Shown piece by piece: positions 1 to 7,615 of a DNA stretch of 35,952 bases. The notes under the pieces are model-generated. The model worked only from the letters and a program-made list of their open reading frames with translations, ran no database searches and was not told the DNA's origin. The DNA comes from a virus. The position numbers and the translations under genes were made by a program. The stretch covers positions 44,349 to 80,300 of IMG/VR virus record IMGVR_UViG_3300030085_000965. One strand, given 5' to 3'. Numbering within the stretch: position 1 is the stretch's first letter; the number at the start of each line of letters is the position of its first letter.

Positions 1-423
1 ATTGACACGGATCAGTTCTCTGCTGAGTTGTGCACACGCTTGCTCAACACCGAACGTTTTACCGTTGCCAGACATTCCAGTAATGAAGACTGGATAGAAA
101 GCACGGGACGCAATAACCTTTTTAAGGTTACTAAAGTTGCCAAACTGGACGAAGGTATCATCTTTAGCGGGAACGAGATTTTGGTGAACAGATTCAGTCT
201 TGCCAACTTGAGCAACAGTTTGCTCTAGTTGTTCTTTAACTTCATCAACGGTCAGATTCCAGTGACCACGAGAAACTTTGTACTGATTGAGATACTTAGT
301 GATGGTTTGGTAAGACACACCAGACTGATTGCAGTATGCCTTAACCATATCAGCATTTAGTTCTGTGCCAAAGGTGTCAACCAAGGCGTCGATGTGTTGC
401 TTGCTGTTGATGGTGCGTGGCAT
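1..423 (-). CDS. cobS: CobS-like AAA+ ATPase (MoxR type), N-terminal part only
   Basis: The gene runs off the left edge, so only the first 141 residues are visible. A helical N-terminal region (about residues 1-85) is followed by FVQFGNFSNL and the Walker A motif GMSGNGKT at residues 116-123, then a conserved IRVN. This arrangement matches the cyanophage protein annotated as cobalt chelatase subunit CobS, an AAA+ ATPase. The ATG at 423 has an AAGGA-like ribosome site just upstream and a perfect TATAAT about 25 bases upstream. The preceding gene on the same strand encodes a CobT-like von Willebrand A protein, the usual partner. In bacteria CobS and CobT drive cobalt insertion by CobN; no CobN is present here, so a general MoxR/VWA chaperone-like role is equally possible. 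The Walker B and sensor motifs lie outside the window. Confidence 0.85.
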   Translation of the reverse strand, partial: MPRTINSKQHIDALVDTFGTELNADMVKAYCNQSGVSYQTITKYLNQYKVSRGHWNLTVDEVKEQLEQTVAQVGKTESVHQNLVPAKDDTFVQFGNFSNLKKVIASRAFYPVFITGMSGNGKTFGVEQACAQLSRELIRVN

Positions 424-447
424 GTGTCCTTTGCTGTCGATGAGACT

Positions 448-453
448 ATTATA
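448..453 (-). promoter_or_regulatory. Sigma70-type -10 box upstream of cobS
   Basis: The minus strand reads CCCCTATAATAG, with a perfect TATAAT at 453-448 in the 66-base gap between the CobT-like gene and cobS. No good -35 box is visible at 17 bases' distance (GGATCT), so this may be an activator-dependent or weak host-type promoter. It would give cobS transcription independent of the upstream gene. Confidence 0.45.
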
Positions 454-489
454 GGGGATGGATGGGGTTCAGATCCGTGGCGTGTGCCA

Positions 490-2580
490 CTATGCGATCT
501 GGTCTGCGAACTGCTGGAGCACAAATTTGTTTGTTCTCTTGTTCTTGAACATCTTGCGGAACGCCTTACTAACGTCTGCTTTCTTAGCATCGTCACTAAC
601 ATTTAGGTCAGTGTCTACAGTGAGTCCTGATTGTGGGATGCCAAACATAAGATCAAACGAGTCCAGTTTCATGCAGATGCTACCAGTTTTTCGGATAACA
701 TCTTGCATTTCAGTGCTACTAGTGCCATCACCAAAGTATGATGCGAAGGAACGAATGTCACCACGTCCGAGGATACGGAACCCGATGAAACTAACACCAG
801 GAAGACCATCCTTTACGCACTCAATCAAGTCATTAGTGAATGAAAACTCACTAGTCTTCCATGTGCGTCCTGTCTCACGATTGCGGAGCATAGTATTATA
901 TCCAATGCGAGCACGTCCACGGGATACTTCACCACTGTGCTCATATTTACGCTCACGATTATATGCTGGTGTATATCCTTCACCATCAGTGAGACAAATG
1001 ACATGACACTTCTGAAGATAGTGTTTCTTGATCATTTGCTTGACAACCTCTTTACTGGTGATGATTGCCTCATTCAATGGTGTGCCAGACAAGGTGAACT
1101 TAGGAGGATAGTTAAGCATACCGCTGCCAAATGATCTGCCAGCAATATACAGATACTGCATCATCTCATCGTTATACTTACTCTTAGAACTGCTGCTGAG
1201 TATATTGACGAGACGGAAACATCCATCAATAGTTATCTCATTGTTCTTCCATTCTTTCACCATCAGTTCAGTATGCATGTTATCATCATAGTTGTACTCT
1301 GAAGAGAGTGCCCATGAATCATTGGTGAAAGCATACACTTCGAAGGGGATGTTTACCTTACGGCAGAACCACACCAACTGAAATAGTTGCTTGAGTGTAT
1401 CACTCATGATGTTACACATAGATCCACTCCAGTCAAGCAAGAACACCAGACCGTGATTCTTACCATCGGGGATGGTTGTCACTTTCTTGAAGAGATCTTC
1501 GTTATACTTGTAGGTGTGGAGTTTGCCTGTGTTGAGTACACCAGTGCGTGAAGTTGTGGCACGGGCATAAGCATCAGCAGACTTCTTCATCTCAAACTCT
1601 TTCACAAGGTAGTTTACTTCCTTGGAACTATCACGCTTGAATGTAGTATATTCATCAAGCATGAGAGCATATCTGTCAGGATACATCTCATTCTGCTGAG
1701 CATAGAACTCACGCAAATACTCAAGAATAGTATCAAACTTGACTACAGCACGATTAAGATTTGCCTGAGGAACTTCCACATAGTTCATCTCAGTGCCATT
1801 GCCGATTAGACTCTGCTGACTATCACCAAAGGCACGTTGAGTGTCACTAGTTTCATCCTCATAATCAGCGCCAGGATCGTCCTCAGTGGCATCTGAATCC
1901 TCTTCAGTATCATTCTCCTCCTCACCATCAATAGAACTCTCTGAAGGTTGCACAGTGTCATCCTGAGATGTACCCTGACCTGCTGATTGTTGCTGTTGTT
2001 GTTCTTGTTCTTCCTTCTTCTTCTGTGCAAGTTTCTTGGTGTATGCCTGAATATCACGGGCAATGATAAGAACCTCTTCGAAGTCCTCTGCCTTACTGAT
2101 ACGAGTGATGAAGTCATTCTCCTCATCAGTAAACTCAATGTCAATGAAAGCACCGACTTTGAAGTATAGATTGATCTTGTCAATCGGTTTCAGAGCATTA
2201 ACATCGTCATCAGAAATAGCAAAGAAGTCTTGCTCATTCAGTTCCTGATAACCTGAGTGAAAGTCACGATTGAGACCACGAAACCGACGCTTCATCAACT
2301 TCTCAATGCGAGCATCTTCAACCACGTTGACATAATCAGGTGGCACTCTAAAGTATTCTTTCTCTACAATCCAGTTGCGAGTAGGTGTATACAATGCATG
2401 ACCTACCTCGTGGGCGACAAGCATATCATAGACAGTATCACTAGCGCGATCCCATTGTGGTAGAGTGAGCACACGAGTCTGAACATTGAACTGCGCTGTC
2501 TCTACGTTACGGTGCTCAACGATCAGGTTCTCAGTTGCCAGCAGTCTTGCCAGGTTGCCTTTGATCTCAATGCTGACCAT
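490..2580 (-). CDS. CobT-like von Willebrand factor A protein with an HEVGH motif
   Basis: About 696 residues from ATG 2580, which follows GACGAGAAGC; an upstream TTG at 2601 is also in frame but less likely. The N-terminal region carries HEVGH (about residues 57-61), a zinc-metallopeptidase-like HExxH, followed by VVEDARIEKLMKRRF, which resembles CobT-type proteins. Residues about 185-255 are a low-complexity Q/E/D-rich linker. The C-terminal half is a VWA domain: the MIDAS motif DWSGS (about 383-387), then SGTPLNEA and CLTDGEG supplying the Thr and Asp of the metal site. The next gene downstream is CobS-like AAA+ ATPase, the known partner type. VWA plus MoxR pairs generally act as ATP-driven remodelling or metal-insertion machines; the target in this phage is unknown. 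Confidence 0.8.
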   Translation of the reverse strand: MVSIEIKGNLARLLATENLIVEHRNVETAQFNVQTRVLTLPQWDRASDTVYDMLVAHEVGHALYTPTRNWIVEKEYFRVPPDYVNVVEDARIEKLMKRRFRGLNRDFHSGYQELNEQDFFAISDDDVNALKPIDKINLYFKVGAFIDIEFTDEENDFITRISKAEDFEEVLIIARDIQAYTKKLAQKKKEEQEQQQQQSAGQGTSQDDTVQPSESSIDGEEENDTEEDSDATEDDPGADYEDETSDTQRAFGDSQQSLIGNGTEMNYVEVPQANLNRAVVKFDTILEYLREFYAQQNEMYPDRYALMLDEYTTFKRDSSKEVNYLVKEFEMKKSADAYARATTSRTGVLNTGKLHTYKYNEDLFKKVTTIPDGKNHGLVFLLDWSGSMCNIMSDTLKQLFQLVWFCRKVNIPFEVYAFTNDSWALSSEYNYDDNMHTELMVKEWKNNEITIDGCFRLVNILSSSSKSKYNDEMMQYLYIAGRSFGSGMLNYPPKFTLSGTPLNEAIITSKEVVKQMIKKHYLQKCHVICLTDGEGYTPAYNRERKYEHSGEVSRGRARIGYNTMLRNRETGRTWKTSEFSFTNDLIECVKDGLPGVSFIGFRILGRGDIRSFASYFGDGTSSTEMQDVIRKTGSICMKLDSFDLMFGIPQSGLTVDTDLNVSDDAKKADVSKAFRKMFKNKRTNKFVLQQFADQIA

Positions 2581-2601
2581 GCTTCTCGTCTGTTGATGCA
2601 A

Positions 2602-2802
2602 CTATTGTAATGCATCCTGCTTCGCTGGTGCCGGTTTGTGGACAGTATACCGATCGTCCCACCGGACACAGACACGGACAGGTGTGCCGCTACAATATCC
2701 CTCATCTGCAATCTGTAGGCAAAAATAGTTCACATCAACAAATGCCACTTCACCAAACATATCGTGGTAACTTACTTTGTCGCCAATTTCAACCTGTGCC
2801 AT
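2602..2802 (-). CDS. Small conserved protein, unknown function
   Basis: A 66-residue protein starting MAQVEIGDKVSYHD. Its N-terminal half (VEIGDKVSYHDMFGEVAFVD) looks like a small SH3/KOW-like beta barrel, but this is only an impression. The ATG at 2802 lies about 18 bases downstream of the predicted start of a strong sigma70-type promoter; longer in-frame starts would begin inside or upstream of that promoter and are disfavoured. It ends 21 bases before the CobT-like gene and probably forms an operon with it. Function not recognised. Confidence 0.6.
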   Translation of the reverse strand: MAQVEIGDKVSYHDMFGEVAFVDVNYFCLQIADEGYCSGTPVRVCVRWDDRYTVHKPAPAKQDALQ

Positions 2803-2826
2803 GGAGATAGTGCGATAACCCCTGCC

Positions 2827-2855
2827 AGTATACATAGGTCTATAGGATATGTCAA
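2827..2855 (-). promoter_or_regulatory. Strong sigma70-type promoter (TTGACA-17-TATACT)
   Basis: On the minus strand TTGACA (2855-2850) is followed, after exactly 17 bases, by TATACT (2832-2827). This is almost a textbook host housekeeping promoter and would start transcription about 2820, just before the ATG at 2802. It would drive the small gene and the CobT-like gene early in infection. Its -35 box overlaps the first codons of the divergent plus-strand gene starting at 2849. Confidence 0.75.
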
Positions 2856-3736
2856 CATCTATGACAAAATACATTTATTGGGCACCATCTTGCTTTGGTA
2901 AGAGTCATGCTTGCTTTACCTTTGCAGCAAATAACAAGGTGTCGATGAAGTATGGAACATATGGTGAAGGGTTTCAAGTATTCTCTGGCACAGTAATCGA
3001 CCAAGAGAAGTATAATAGGCACGGATTCCCTGGCAAAGTGCAGGTTGAATCACTATCAGTAAGGAAGAAAGACATATACACATCACAGTGTATCAGAAGC
3101 AAGTTTATTGCTGGTGATCCTGATCATGCATACATCCCACAGCATGAGAATAAAGCGATGACTGAGGGAGAACTAACCCGTAATCGTATGCTCAATGATC
3201 TACCTAGTGAGCATATCCCAGACTGTGCATTTCCTGAGCACAAAGTAGATGAGAACAATACATGGTTAGATAACCTGAGTATTATGGTGCGTGACTTCAA
3301 TCCAGATCTTATCTGTTTAGAAGAACCATTGCCCGTGAATGTTGATATAAACTATGCTGATTACAAGCACGTTGTACCATACAAGTCCACAGACTTCAAG
3401 CAACTGGTGTTTGAATATCTGACAATCCTAGACATTGATGGTCTATCAACTGCTAAAGTATTCGCTTTTCTAGATCAACGTCTAGTCCATTTTGAACGAC
3501 TACTAGATTATCTGAGACTACAAGATATTGACTGGCAGTGGTTAGACATATCCAAATGGGAGAACTACAAATACTTTGGATTGCAAAACATTCCTGATCA
3601 TGATATGGCAGACCACAAATGGATGTCACCTGAGATAAGAACAGATCGTATTGATTACTATTACTTACTTGCTGAGAGATATATTATATCACGGAGCGAA
3701 AGACTAAATCTACTCTACCCTGAGGTGAAGAACTGA
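2849..3736 (+). CDS. Unknown protein, first of two tandem paralogues
   Basis: Unrecognised 295-residue protein. It is clearly related to the next gene: both begin with a (K)Y-x-YWAP-x-x-FGK-x-HAC motif, share YKHV(V/I)PYKS in the middle and a W(Q/E)WLDIS motif near residue 230. The start at 2849 has AGG about 10 bases upstream; an internal ATG at 2861 (MTKYIYWAP) aligns better with the start of the paralogue and may be the real one. There is no signal peptide and no membrane segment. It precedes kdsB, a sugar isomerase and a HAD phosphatase on the same strand, which hints at a sugar- or surface-related role, but no catalytic motif is recognised. Its stop overlaps the next start (TGATG). Confidence 0.75.
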   Translation: MSTSMTKYIYWAPSCFGKSHACFTFAANNKVSMKYGTYGEGFQVFSGTVIDQEKYNRHGFPGKVQVESLSVRKKDIYTSQCIRSKFIAGDPDHAYIPQHENKAMTEGELTRNRMLNDLPSEHIPDCAFPEHKVDENNTWLDNLSIMVRDFNPDLICLEEPLPVNVDINYADYKHVVPYKSTDFKQLVFEYLTILDIDGLSTAKVFAFLDQRLVHFERLLDYLRLQDIDWQWLDISKWENYKYFGLQNIPDHDMADHKWMSPEIRTDRIDYYYLLAERYIISRSERLNLLYPEVKN

Positions 3737-4644
3737 TGACTCAAAAGTATATGTACTGGGCACCACAGATCTTCGGTAAAGATCATGCATGTGCTCTATT
3801 TGAACTCAATGGTAGAACGTCACTAAGATACTTTGGTGAAAAATCACCAGGTGATAAGTGTGTCTTTGCATGGGGTGAGATTGTAGACGATTACTTATAC
3901 AATCGCACACTAGTTCTTAGCAAGGACTTTGACGAAGACAAGACAGATATACAGTCAAACGAGTTCTTTATTCAACCATGTGCCATGATCCCTGCATTTT
4001 GGGCAGGCAACTATATCTTTGAAAGTCAAGATCATGTGCTCCAAACACGAAAAGAATGGTATGAATGGCATCAAGATACTAACCCAGATGCAATCAACTG
4101 GGATGAGATAGACATACCTGATCCAACCAAGATCCCAGAATACCTAGACAAGAATATACCTGTCATGGAGAACATTCAGCGTATCTTTGATAATGCTGAT
4201 CCTGATCTAGTGTGTTCAACAGTCTCAATGAGAGATGAAACTATTAACATAGATCTAAAGAAGTATAAGCATGTTATACCATACAAATCTCAAGGATATA
4301 AGTATCTACTGCTAGATCTTTTAGGTAGCACCAATCCAGAATTCTTACAGGACTTCAAAGCGGTAGAGAATCTATTCAAAGAACAACTTCACAAGTTTAG
4401 GACATATATCAAATGTCTAGAAGAAAACGAATGTGAATGGGAATGGTTAGATATATCTAATGACGAAGATTACAAGGAAAAGTTTAACATAGAGAAGACA
4501 TTAGACTTCATCTCCAATGATCCTAGGTGGTTTGATCCTATTGTTCAGACAGATATGACGATGAAATGCTCTAATCTAGTGGACAAATACTTTGACAGGT
4601 ACTATAATGTCCTTAACGATTTCTTTCCTAAAGTATTAAGCTAA
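3736..4644 (+). CDS. Unknown protein, second of two tandem paralogues
   Basis: Unrecognised 302-residue acidic protein, paralogous to the preceding gene through the YMYWAPQIFGKDHAC start, the YKHVIPYKSQGYK block around residue 180 and the EWEWLDIS block around residue 235. The start codon shares one base with the previous stop, so translation is probably coupled and the two products may work together. The protein is rich in aromatic and acidic residues with no transmembrane segment. Context suggests involvement in the nearby sugar module; the family itself is not recognised. Confidence 0.75.
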   Translation: MTQKYMYWAPQIFGKDHACALFELNGRTSLRYFGEKSPGDKCVFAWGEIVDDYLYNRTLVLSKDFDEDKTDIQSNEFFIQPCAMIPAFWAGNYIFESQDHVLQTRKEWYEWHQDTNPDAINWDEIDIPDPTKIPEYLDKNIPVMENIQRIFDNADPDLVCSTVSMRDETINIDLKKYKHVIPYKSQGYKYLLLDLLGSTNPEFLQDFKAVENLFKEQLHKFRTYIKCLEENECEWEWLDISNDEDYKEKFNIEKTLDFISNDPRWFDPIVQTDMTMKCSNLVDKYFDRYYNVLNDFFPKVLS

Positions 4645-4710
4645 AGCCCACCCTTTAACGGGAACAGAGTCAGTCTACATAGATTACGCCAAGTTGTCAA
4701 CCCCTACATT

Positions 4711-5421
4711 ATGTTCAAAGGTAAACAGATTATTTGCATTATTCCTGCTAGAATGTCATCCGGCAGGTTTCCTGGTAAACCACTTGCACGAATCAATGGG
4801 CGTGAGATGGTGCTACGAGTAGCAGATATTGCTCGTAAATCTAAATACCTTGATCATATCATTGTTGCTACTGAAGACGAAGTAATCAAACGAACGTGTG
4901 AAGTCAATGGATATGAATCACGAATCACAGGCAGACACTATACCTGCACTCATCGCGTGGCAGAGGTATCTGAAACTCTGGAAAGTGATTATATTGTTAA
5001 TCTACAAGGGGATGAACCACTGACTGATCCTCAATGGATTGACGACATGATTGAATATGGTGTTACACATGACTGTGACATGGTGCAAGCATCACGGGAA
5101 CTAGAACCCGATGAGATTGCTGATGACGATGTTGTAAAGATGGTTGTCAATAATGGTGTGGTAACACATATGGTGAGAACACCAGATATTATCACCGCCA
5201 ACACTGTGACACAGTTGGGTCTCTACATGTATAGACTAAATGTTATACGAGACTTCCCAAACTTAGACATGACATTTGTCAAACATTGGGGTGGACTTGA
5301 CACCATCGGATTCTGTGGTAAGTATCAAGTGTCGCCATTTGACCTGAAATGTGGTAAAATAAGGGCTGTGGATCGCTCCTGGCACATACAAGAGATCGAG
5401 CATGAACTTGCAAAACGTTGA
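4711..5421 (+). CDS. kdsB: 3-deoxy-manno-octulosonate cytidylyltransferase (CMP-KDO synthetase)
   Basis: A 236-residue nucleotidyltransferase of the KdsB family, which activates KDO with CTP to form CMP-KDO, the donor for inner-core lipopolysaccharide. The visible motifs are IIPARMSSGRFPGKPL (residues about 10-25, the CTP-binding signature), VATEDE (52-57), HRVAEV (81-86) and NLQGDEPL (97-104). Its length is close to bacterial KdsB (about 245-250). The C-terminal third is divergent: the usual GVDTP-like ending is replaced by AVDRSWHIQEIEHEL, so substrate preference could differ (another 3-deoxy acid such as sialic- or legionaminic-type). The start has no clear ribosome site but gives the canonical N-terminus. 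The next gene overlaps its 3' end by 20 bases. Confidence 0.8.
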   Translation: MFKGKQIICIIPARMSSGRFPGKPLARINGREMVLRVADIARKSKYLDHIIVATEDEVIKRTCEVNGYESRITGRHYTCTHRVAEVSETLESDYIVNLQGDEPLTDPQWIDDMIEYGVTHDCDMVQASRELEPDEIADDDVVKMVVNNGVVTHMVRTPDIITANTVTQLGLYMYRLNVIRDFPNLDMTFVKHWGGLDTIGFCGKYQVSPFDLKCGKIRAVDRSWHIQEIEHELAKR

Positions 5422-5863
5422 CATAAGTCTTGGTGCTAAGATGCTGGATAAAGCATCACGCATTGCGATCATTGGCAGTGGTGGTAATCTTGCCATTGCA
5501 CAACATGCTGCGTCTGATATACAACGGCACACAGGAAAGTTCTGCTTTGCTCCTGATAGTGTTCACCTTACTGCTGTTGGTAATGACATTGATTGGAAGT
5601 ATGAGTGGATGGCATATGCTGCACAACACTGTGACATGGTGTTAGGTATCAGTGCACGAAATCAATCGCCTATGATCAGAGTCTTAGACGAGTTTGCTTT
5701 TGGTATCCCTACAACAGTCATCGCACCTAAGAAGATCGAGACGCCATACATTCACACAATCTGTATCCCATCCAGATACTATCACGAGTTTGAAGTCAAC
5801 GCCCTCTGGACAATCTACATGCTCATGGAGTATAATGGAGTCAAGTTACCCGAACTCCCATGA
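5402..5863 (+). CDS. SIS-domain sugar isomerase, phosphoheptose isomerase (GmhA)-like
   Basis: A 153-residue single SIS domain. IAIIGSGGNLAIAQHAASDI (residues 22-41) corresponds to the phosphosugar-binding GNGGSxxDAQH segment of GmhA; TAVGNDIDWKYEW resembles the GmhA segment after it; MVLGISARNQSP corresponds to its second SxSGxS-like loop. GmhA converts sedoheptulose 7-phosphate to D-glycero-D-manno-heptose 7-phosphate. The C-terminal helix HEFEVNALWTIYMLME retains a Glu at the place of the GmhA QE motif but seems to lack the histidine(s) usually found in it, so activity or substrate may be altered (an arabinose-5-phosphate isomerase role is possible). It overlaps kdsB upstream by 20 bases and the HAD gene downstream by 4 (ATGA). 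Confidence 0.7.
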   Translation: MNLQNVDISLGAKMLDKASRIAIIGSGGNLAIAQHAASDIQRHTGKFCFAPDSVHLTAVGNDIDWKYEWMAYAAQHCDMVLGISARNQSPMIRVLDEFAFGIPTTVIAPKKIETPYIHTICIPSRYYHEFEVNALWTIYMLMEYNGVKLPELP

Positions 5864-6210
5864 TTCAACACGTATCGGAAGGTGCACCAGTTTACTGCTT
5901 CGATATTGATGGGACACTGTGCACTGAAATGATGGGTGACGTTGAGAACTCACAACCCATCGTTTCACGAATCAATGTTGTCAATGATCTGAAGATGAAA
6001 GGTGCTACGATCTACCTACAGACAGCACGAGGTATGGTCAAGGCGAACAACGATCAAGCACTCGCTGATAAAAACATGCGAGAACTTACCGAACGACAAC
6101 TAAAAGAATGGGGTGTTGAGTACGATGCACTGTTTTTCGGTAAACCCCGTGCCATGAATTACATCGACGACAAGGGGTGGAATGATAGTGACTTTTTTCG
6201 TCAGTTTTAA
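5860..6210 (+). CDS. HAD-superfamily phosphatase, EcbF/BcbF capsule-biosynthesis type
   Basis: A 116-residue HAD phosphatase without a cap domain. Motif I is FDIDGTL (nucleophile D15, acid/base D17), motif II is the Thr of LQTARG (T55), motif III is the Lys of FGKPRA (K95) and motif IV is the DD of NYIDDKG (D103-D104). The TARG and GKP...DD arrangement matches the small capsule phosphatases EcbF/BcbF rather than KdsC. It is the last gene of the plus-strand sugar module, overlapping the isomerase by 4 bases, so it probably dephosphorylates a sugar-phosphate intermediate made by its neighbours. Its stop overlaps that of the converging minus-strand gene. Confidence 0.75.
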   Translation: MIQHVSEGAPVYCFDIDGTLCTEMMGDVENSQPIVSRINVVNDLKMKGATIYLQTARGMVKANNDQALADKNMRELTERQLKEWGVEYDALFFGKPRAMNYIDDKGWNDSDFFRQF

Positions 6211-7187
6211 ATAGTAGCGTATATATCAGTACACCTATCACTACATTTAATATTATTAACTTTTATCGTTTTCTCGCGTAACCATTCGTAGGCAGTAATA
6301 TACTCTTCATTTACAACCTGTTTATCTTCTTCACGAAGAAATCCTATCTCCAGGAGATCATTGTATAGATCTTCTGGAGATTTTAGTTGACTGAGACCTA
6401 GCATCTTTGCAGTCATAAATGCACGATCATCCTCAGGTAAGATGCTCCACGTATTTGTATACTCGAAGAACTTCTTCTGAGTGTCATTCAGATAGTCCCA
6501 TCCCCATTTTAGATGACGAAGAATCTTTGTCTTACTTTGTGGAGACTCCTCAATAGTTTTTGTGCGGTAATATTCTAACCTGTCATATATGTGCACATGC
6601 TTACCAAGGAACTCAGCATAGTATATGTCAGTGCCGGGCCAAGGAATATAAACGTGCTCGGACTGTAAGAATAACCGTGACAAGATAAACTGTCTATTAA
6701 CACGATCATTCATCTGGATGAACTCACTATCCTTAGGCAACTTTAAGTTCTTCCATTCTTTCCAGATGTCACATTCACGCCATGGCAATAAGAATCTAAT
6801 AGGACGTGATGCCCAGTTGATAGCATCCTGAACATTTCTGTAATCAGCATCACGAATAGTAACCTGATCATCTCGTGGGATAAAGAATAACGAACCTTCA
6901 GGTTCATATGATTCTGTTGTTGCAACCTTGGCAAGATCCCATAGAAATGGACATGCACCATAATATGATTGCATCCTAGACTTCTCCAACTTCTTTGCGT
7001 GGTATTCACTCCACACATATACTTTGTTAGAGTTAAAACATTCTGGTTGTGTATACATCCAGTCGCGTCTACCTACAACCTCGCGACATACACCCGGAAT
7101 AACACCATACAAAAAAGAGGCATCTGGTAAACCCAGATACCTCTGCATAGAATGATGCCACTTATCTGATTGATCGGCAAAAAACAT
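6207..7187 (-). CDS. Possible glycosyltransferase-like protein (GT-B-like C-terminal half), uncertain
   Basis: A 326-residue protein without a clear family match by eye. Features suggestive of a GT-B-type sugar transferase are SEHVYIPWPGTDIYYAEFLG followed by KHVHIYDRLEYY (about residues 185-220), which resembles the donor-binding 'SD...G....E....GKPVI.Y' segment, and SLFFIPRDDQ, which resembles the linker preceding it. It converges with the sugar module (kdsB, isomerase, HAD), which supports a role in glycan transfer. The start at 7187 lacks a Shine-Dalgarno sequence; a second Met occurs 14 codons in. Alternative: a fibre-associated protein, since the next gene upstream belongs to the fibre cluster. 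Confidence 0.5.
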   Translation of the reverse strand: MFFADQSDKWHHSMQRYLGLPDASFLYGVIPGVCREVVGRRDWMYTQPECFNSNKVYVWSEYHAKKLEKSRMQSYYGACPFLWDLAKVATTESYEPEGSLFFIPRDDQVTIRDADYRNVQDAINWASRPIRFLLPWRECDIWKEWKNLKLPKDSEFIQMNDRVNRQFILSRLFLQSEHVYIPWPGTDIYYAEFLGKHVHIYDRLEYYRTKTIEESPQSKTKILRHLKWGWDYLNDTQKKFFEYTNTWSILPEDDRAFMTAKMLGLSQLKSPEDLYNDLLEIGFLREEDKQVVNEEYITAYEWLREKTIKVNNIKCSDRCTDIYATI

Positions 7188-7199
7188 TATGAAAGGTAA

Positions 7200-7595
7200 T
7201 CAATAGATCTTAGAAATACCATCAGTGGTAGTTCTTGCGAATCCAACAGTATTAGTTTCTTCGACGAGAATAGTATCAACTTCTTCGTCTGTCAGTACAC
7301 CTTTTTCTAGGAGGATCTGAATGAGACCCTCCGTAGAAACTTTAATCTCAGTTTTATTTACCGGGATCCATTTATTACTATCAGTGTACTCAGCAATCTC
7401 ACCATACTCTCCTTCAAGAGCACGACGATAGATTTCCCGAGAATGTTCACTAACATCGGTTGGAGAAGCAGTGTATTGAATCCACTCCTCCTCGATGTCA
7501 ATGAAATTCACATCAATATCAAGAACATTGTGTTCTTCATTTGCCCATTTGGGATTGCGAGCATCCATAATGGTATAATATGGAGATTCAGACAT
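7200..7595 (-). CDS. Small conserved fibre-cluster protein, unknown function
   Basis: A 131-residue acidic protein beginning MSESPYYTIMDARNPKW. The segment IDVNFIDIEEEWIQYTASPTD followed by SREIYRRALEGEYGEI is a pattern I associate with small proteins encoded directly after phage tail-fibre genes, some of which are fibre assembly chaperones; this is inference. It lies 21 bases downstream of the stop of the fibre-tip gene and 12 bases upstream of the start of the next gene, so it belongs to the late fibre operon. There is no signal peptide or membrane segment. Confidence 0.6.
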   Translation of the reverse strand: MSESPYYTIMDARNPKWANEEHNVLDIDVNFIDIEEEWIQYTASPTDVSEHSREIYRRALEGEYGEIAEYTDSNKWIPVNKTEIKVSTEGLIQILLEKGVLTDEEVDTILVEETNTVGFARTTTDGISKIY

Positions 7596-7615
7596 ATTAA
7601 AAAATCAAAAAGTGA

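Noticed and set aside
458-1006. A 182-codon plus-strand open frame
   Set aside because: It lies wholly opposite the conserved VWA region of the CobT-like gene, has no ribosome site and no recognisable protein pattern.
1806-2183. A 125-codon minus-strand frame within the CobT-like gene
   Set aside because: A shifted-frame product of the Gln/Glu/Asp-rich linker; it has long Leu/Arg runs and no independent start signal.
4645-4710. Possible promoter or terminator before kdsB
   Set aside because: TTGTCA is present but no -10 box at a sensible spacing, and no stem-loop with a T tract.
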